A stretch of 37,302 nucleotides of DNA from an uncultured Caryophanales bacterium (GTDB lineage: Bacteria; Bacillota_I; Bacilli_A; RF39; UBA660), in NCBI GenBank assembly GCA_948442255.1, contig CAOJRT010000015.1, positions 1-37,302 of the forward strand, in the 5' to 3' direction. The translations under genes were made by a program, and so were the position numbers. The notes beneath the pieces are model-generated. The model made no database searches, was not told where the DNA came from, and was given only the letters and a program-made list of their open reading frames with translations. Below, in pieces: positions 33,819 to 37,302 of the stretch (the first letter of the stretch is position 1; each line of letters opens with the position of its first letter).

Positions 33819-35156
33819 ATGGAAGAATTATCTTATTCATTACATTTAAGTAATGATAAAAATAAATCAAAAAAAGCAAAAAGAAGTGTAAAAAATACTG
33901 AAACTGGAACTACTTCTTTATCTAATAATGCTATCCAAAATCATCAATAGTTATCAAAAGTTGATAAACATAATTTAAGAAAATATGATGAAGAACAAGA
34001 ATTAATTTGTACGATTAAAGGTACTTCTTCTATTGTTGAAGATACTAAAAATTTGTATATAGATTTATTTGAACATGCAAGAATAAAATACAATGAAAAG
34101 CAAACAAGAAATGATAGAAAAATAGAAAATTATTTTAATCATATCTCTAATGATAATAAAAGAGATCTTGCTTGTGAAATTATTATTGAACTTGGAGATA
34201 TGGACTTTTGGGCAGATAAAGATGATAAATTTAAGAAGAAAATGACAGAAGTTTTTAAAGAGCAAATACTAGATTTAGAAGAAATTGTACCAAACTTTAA
34301 AATAGCAAATGCCACCATACATTTTGATGAATCTAGTCCTCATTTACACATAGTTGGTATTCCTTTTAAAGATGGAATGAAAAATGGCATGGAAAAACAA
34401 GTTAGTAAAAGTGATGTCTTTAATAAAATAAGTTTAGTAAATATTCAAGACAAAATGAGAGAATATTGTATCAATTCATTCAATAGAATTTATCATTTAA
34501 ACTATACTCTTAAAGCAAAAGAAGAAGGCAGAAATGTTGATATTAATGTTGCAAATATGAATGAATATAAAAAGTTTAAACGAGAACAAGAAAAATATAA
34601 AAAGCAACTTAATGAATTAAATAATAAAACAGAAGAATTGCAAAATAAATCTAGTGAGATTAATGATATTATAAATAATCTTAAAACTACTATCACTAAT
34701 AAAAATAATTTCACTATTTCTAATGAAAGTATAGATAAGATTAAAAAATATATAGAACAAACAAATGACACTACTTCTAATTTGAGAAATGCGAATGATA
34801 TAAATATAGTCTTAAAAAAATATGAAGATGATTTAAGAGAACATTCTAACGAGGTTAGAAATTTAAAAAAGAAAATCCAAACTCGTGATGAAAAAATTGA
34901 GAATTTACAATATGATTTAGATAATGCAAATGATACTATTGATGAATTAGAAGATAAAGTATCAGCACTTCAAGAAGCTTTAAGTTATTTTAAAGAATTA
35001 TGGCAAAAGTTTATAAAGTTTTTGCAAGATAAATTCTTCTCTTCTAATAAATATGATGACTTTATTAACGATTTATATGATGAAGATGTTCTTGATGATA
35101 ATGATATTGATATTATTCAAAATAATTCAAAAAATAAAAATGATTTTGAGAGATAA
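33819..35156 (+). pseudogene. MobV (Pre/Mob) relaxase with in-frame TAG
   Basis: ATG at 33819 follows AAAGGGGG. Codon 44 is TAG (33948-33950), within NHQ-stop-LSKVDKHNLRKYD. The frame then continues without shift through the relaxase body, with the metal-binding HFDESSPHLHIVGIPF and a long coiled coil from about residue 250 of the full protein. CAG or CAA to TAG would explain the stop; full length is about 445 residues. Restart from TTG at 34053 would lack the N-terminal DNA-binding part. It is either a recent nonsense mutation or needs suppression. Confidence 0.75.
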
Positions 35157-35171
35157 ACTAATCAATCAAAT

Positions 35172-36170
35172 TCATCTTTTTTTGACTAAAGTTTTATTAA
35201 TATCTAAAACTATTGATTTTGTATAATTAATATCATTAATATGCTTGTGTATAAAATCAACATTATTATTTTTTACTTCCTGTGGATATTTTGCATTATT
35301 ATTATAAATAGTATCTAATAATTCGCATAATTGCTCATAACTACAAATACTAGTGTTACTACTAATAAATTCTTTTATTATCCCTATTTCACCATCAAAT
35401 TGATGTTGATTTATTAAATTTATAAACATTTCATTTAGTAAAAGAGGATATAAAAGTTTAACTTCAGAATTGTAGCCAATGGCTCTATATTTTCCATCAG
35501 GTTGACTAGTCTTTAGTGAATCTAAATATCTTTTTAAATTGTTATTTTCAATTTTATATTTTCTAAAAGACATTATTCTATTAACCAAAAGTTCAGTAAT
35601 ATAAGTATTAGTTATTTCATCTAAAGTAGTTCCTGTTCTTTTAGTAGAAAAGTGTTCCTCTGTATCATCATCTCTTAAATAATATGTTTCTTGTAAGCCA
35701 CTTCTCATATAATAGGTATTTTCATCTAATAGAATATTTGTATTATAATATCCCATTAGAGCATGCCGAACTTCATGCGCTAACATTTCAAGTTTCAAAA
35801 CAGGCGTTGCTAAATAGTCTTCCACATGAGTTCCTAATAATATTGTTTGTGGATTTTGTTTCAAACTAGAATCTTTAAAAACTTTTAAATTAGGTACAAA
35901 AATAGTAACAGCAGCACTTCCACCCGGCATTTTACCAAAATTATTTTTTAATGATATTTCATCTACAGTACCAAGATCATATATAATTTCAACTTTATTA
36001 AATAAATCGTATAAAGGAAAATCACAATTTTTTCCAAAATCCATATAAAAACTAAGATATATAAATGTAATCATATTTAATAATTCTTCATTATAGTTAT
36101 ATTTTTGAGCAATATCTTTTAATAAAAAATATTTTTCACTTAATAATTTATTAAATTTAATACTATCCAT
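35172..36170 (-). CDS. HExxH zinc metalloprotease-like protein
   Basis: 332 residues. LAHEVRHALMG (His132, Glu133, His136) is a canonical HExxH zinc site, with a candidate third ligand in the helix TTLDEITNTYITELLVN about 55 residues later. No signal peptide or membrane segment, so it acts in the cytoplasm. The rest is helical and not recognised. Its ATG shares one base with the TAA of the VWA gene (TAATG), a tight translational coupling that implies joint action. It ends 16 bases from the relaxase gene, tail to tail. Confidence 0.7.
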   Translation of the reverse strand: MDSIKFNKLLSEKYFLLKDIAQKYNYNEELLNMITFIYLSFYMDFGKNCDFPLYDLFNKVEIIYDLGTVDEISLKNNFGKMPGGSAAVTIFVPNLKVFKDSSLKQNPQTILLGTHVEDYLATPVLKLEMLAHEVRHALMGYYNTNILLDENTYYMRSGLQETYYLRDDDTEEHFSTKRTGTTLDEITNTYITELLVNRIMSFRKYKIENNNLKRYLDSLKTSQPDGKYRAIGYNSEVKLLYPLLLNEMFINLINQHQFDGEIGIIKEFISSNTSICSYEQLCELLDTIYNNNAKYPQEVKNNNVDFIHKHINDINYTKSIVLDINKTLVKKR

Positions 36171-37302
36171 TACATAAACCTTCCTTTATATTTATTTTTA
36201 TTTTTTTCTCTTATAAATTTTTCAATATCTTCAATTCTAGAGGTTTCAACATAATATCCCATATAAGAACTAGGATATTCTCTATAAAAGAAACTATGAG
36301 AACCATAATCTTTTTCAGTAGAGAACCATACTATGTTTTGATTTTCTTGAGATAATCTCGAAATATCTCTGCTAATATCAAAGTCAGAAAATATATAGAT
36401 TCTTCTATCCTTTATATCTTTTAGTTCTTCATAAAGCGAACGATATTCATTAAAAATAGTACATTCAAAATTGTTATAATTTTTAATTTCAGAATTTACT
36501 ATTTTACTAACATCAATATTTTTAGCATTTTCTTTTTTTATTAATAACTTTCTTAAAATACAATCATTATATGTTAAATATATTAATGAATTCTTTATAG
36601 CAACACTGCTAATAGCATTAACATACATTTCTAATGATTCATTATTTGATGGTGATAAATCAAAAACATAAACATCTGGTTTAAATGTAGGACTTACAAG
36701 ATCATCTATAATTTTAAATTTTTGATTTGTTAAATAGTGTTTAACTATTTCTTTTTTATCATATTTATATGTTCCTTTTTGATATCTTTCATAACTTAAA
36801 GACACTAATTTTTTTAAAACTTTATAAATTTTTGTAGTAGTAATATCATCAAGTTTATCACTAGCTGAATGTGTTTCTTTATGCTGTTTATCTTCTTGTT
36901 CTCTGCTATGATTTTCATCATAATTATTCATTAAATCATCAAAATCATTTTCTTCAGATTCTTGTTCTGAACTTTGTTCTTGTGGTTGTTCTTCAGTTTG
37001 TTGTTCTGAACTCTGTTCTTGCGATTGTTCTTCAGTTTGTTGCTCTGAACTTTGTTCTTGCGATTGTTCTTCAGATTCTTGCTTTGAACTCTGTTCTTGT
37101 GGTTGTTCTTCAGTTTGTTGCTCTGAACTTTGTTCTTGCGATTGATCTTCAGTTTGTTGCTCTGAACTCTGTTCTTGCGATTGTTCTTCAGATTCTTGAT
37201 TTGAACTCTGTTCTTGTGGTTGTTCTTCAGTTTGTTGTTCAGGACTCTGTTCTTGCGATTGATCTTCAGTTTGTTGCTCTGAACTCTGTTCTTGCGATTG
37301 TT
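36170..37302 (-). CDS. VWA-domain protein with tandem Gln/Glu/Ser repeats (5' end outside the window)
   Basis: The frame is open to the window edge; the ATG at 36931 is internal. From the edge inward come nine 13-residue Gln/Glu/Ser repeats (36950-37300), a short acidic linker (NDFDDL), a charged helical part and a C-terminal von Willebrand A-type domain. The VWA metal site is VYVFDLSPSN (DxSxS at 91-95 counted from the internal Met), with IYIFSDFDIS later. Acidic low-complexity region followed by VWA is the plan of CobT-type partners of AAA+ ATPases. Such an ATPase gene would be expected upstream, beyond the window. The stop overlaps the HExxH gene start. Confidence 0.7.
   Translation of the reverse strand, partial: QSQEQSSEQQTEDQSQEQSPEQQTEEQPQEQSSNQESEEQSQEQSSEQQTEDQSQEQSSEQQTEEQPQEQSSKQESEEQSQEQSSEQQTEEQSQEQSSEQQTEEQPQEQSSEQESEENDFDDLMNNYDENHSREQEDKQHKETHSASDKLDDITTTKIYKVLKKLVSLSYERYQKGTYKYDKKEIVKHYLTNQKFKIIDDLVSPTFKPDVYVFDLSPSNNESLEMYVNAISSVAIKNSLIYLTYNDCILRKLLIKKENAKNIDVSKIVNSEIKNYNNFECTIFNEYRSLYEELKDIKDRRIYIFSDFDISRDISRLSQENQNIVWFSTEKDYGSHSFFYREYPSSYMGYYVETSRIEDIEKFIREKNKNKYKGRFM
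36950..37300 (-). repeat. 39-bp tandem repeat, nine copies, continuing off the window
   Basis: In-frame units of 13 codons with consensus QSQEQSSEQQTEE. Every third unit is the variant QPQEQSSxQESEE, giving a higher-order period of 117 bases (A-A-B repeated three times). Copies differ by single bases (E/D at the last codon; E, N, K in the variant), so the array has grown by duplication of three-unit blocks. Confidence 0.9.

Overview
The window is very AT-rich DNA that uses TGA, TAA and TAG as ordinary stops and has strong AGGAGG-type ribosome sites. It looks like a low-GC Gram-positive bacterium (Bacillota, probably a gut member of the Bacilli/Mollicutes-like lineages or a Clostridia relative). 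I cannot name the species.

Region 1 (about 1-20320) reads as resident chromosome, with every gene on the + strand. It starts with a leader-peptide attenuator in front of an M20 peptidase/GNAT pair. Then come a transglutaminase-like protein, an SGNH-like protein, DUF2000, YdcF/DUF218, a HAD phosphatase, a 5'(3')-deoxyribonucleotidase, TatD and Ogt. These are followed by an XRE membrane regulator with a DUF4097 protein, a probable structured RNA, two Nudix hydrolases, a stand-alone 5'-3' exonuclease and a run of cell-envelope-type genes (single-TM proteins, a PH-domain protein, a three-LysM protein and a large membrane protein). It ends at tRNA-Cys(GCA). At least two genes here are split in A-runs, which is either real slippage/decay or residual homopolymer error in the assembly.

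Region 2 (about 20321-37302, running off the right edge) is a pile-up of mobile elements. It holds three large serine recombinases (one frameshifted, one with an in-frame TAA, one physically interrupted), TnpV, a MobC remnant, a kinase-methyltransferase fusion, a DUF5677 gene, an oriT-like cluster of inverted repeats, a MobV-type relaxase with an in-frame TAG, and a tandem-repeat VWA protein coupled to an HExxH metalloprotease.

The clearest structural event is nested insertion. A recombinase gene beginning at 26754 stops matching at its catalytic-serine codon and resumes at 31711. The 4.9 kb between (26795-31706) is a second element with its own serine recombinase, a small upstream gene, a PHP phosphoesterase and an ASCH/transglutaminase-like fusion. 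Its recombinase frame crosses the left junction, so the protein's C terminus should differ between integrated and excised states.

The best candidates for undescribed biology are: (i) the VWA/HExxH pair at the right edge, probably completed by an AAA+ ATPase outside the window; (ii) the APH-like kinase/methyltransferase fusion next to DUF5677; (iii) the PHP plus ASCH-transglutaminase cargo pair; (iv) several promoter/structured-leader/terminator units with no family I can assign. All calls come from reading sequence by eye; no database search was possible.
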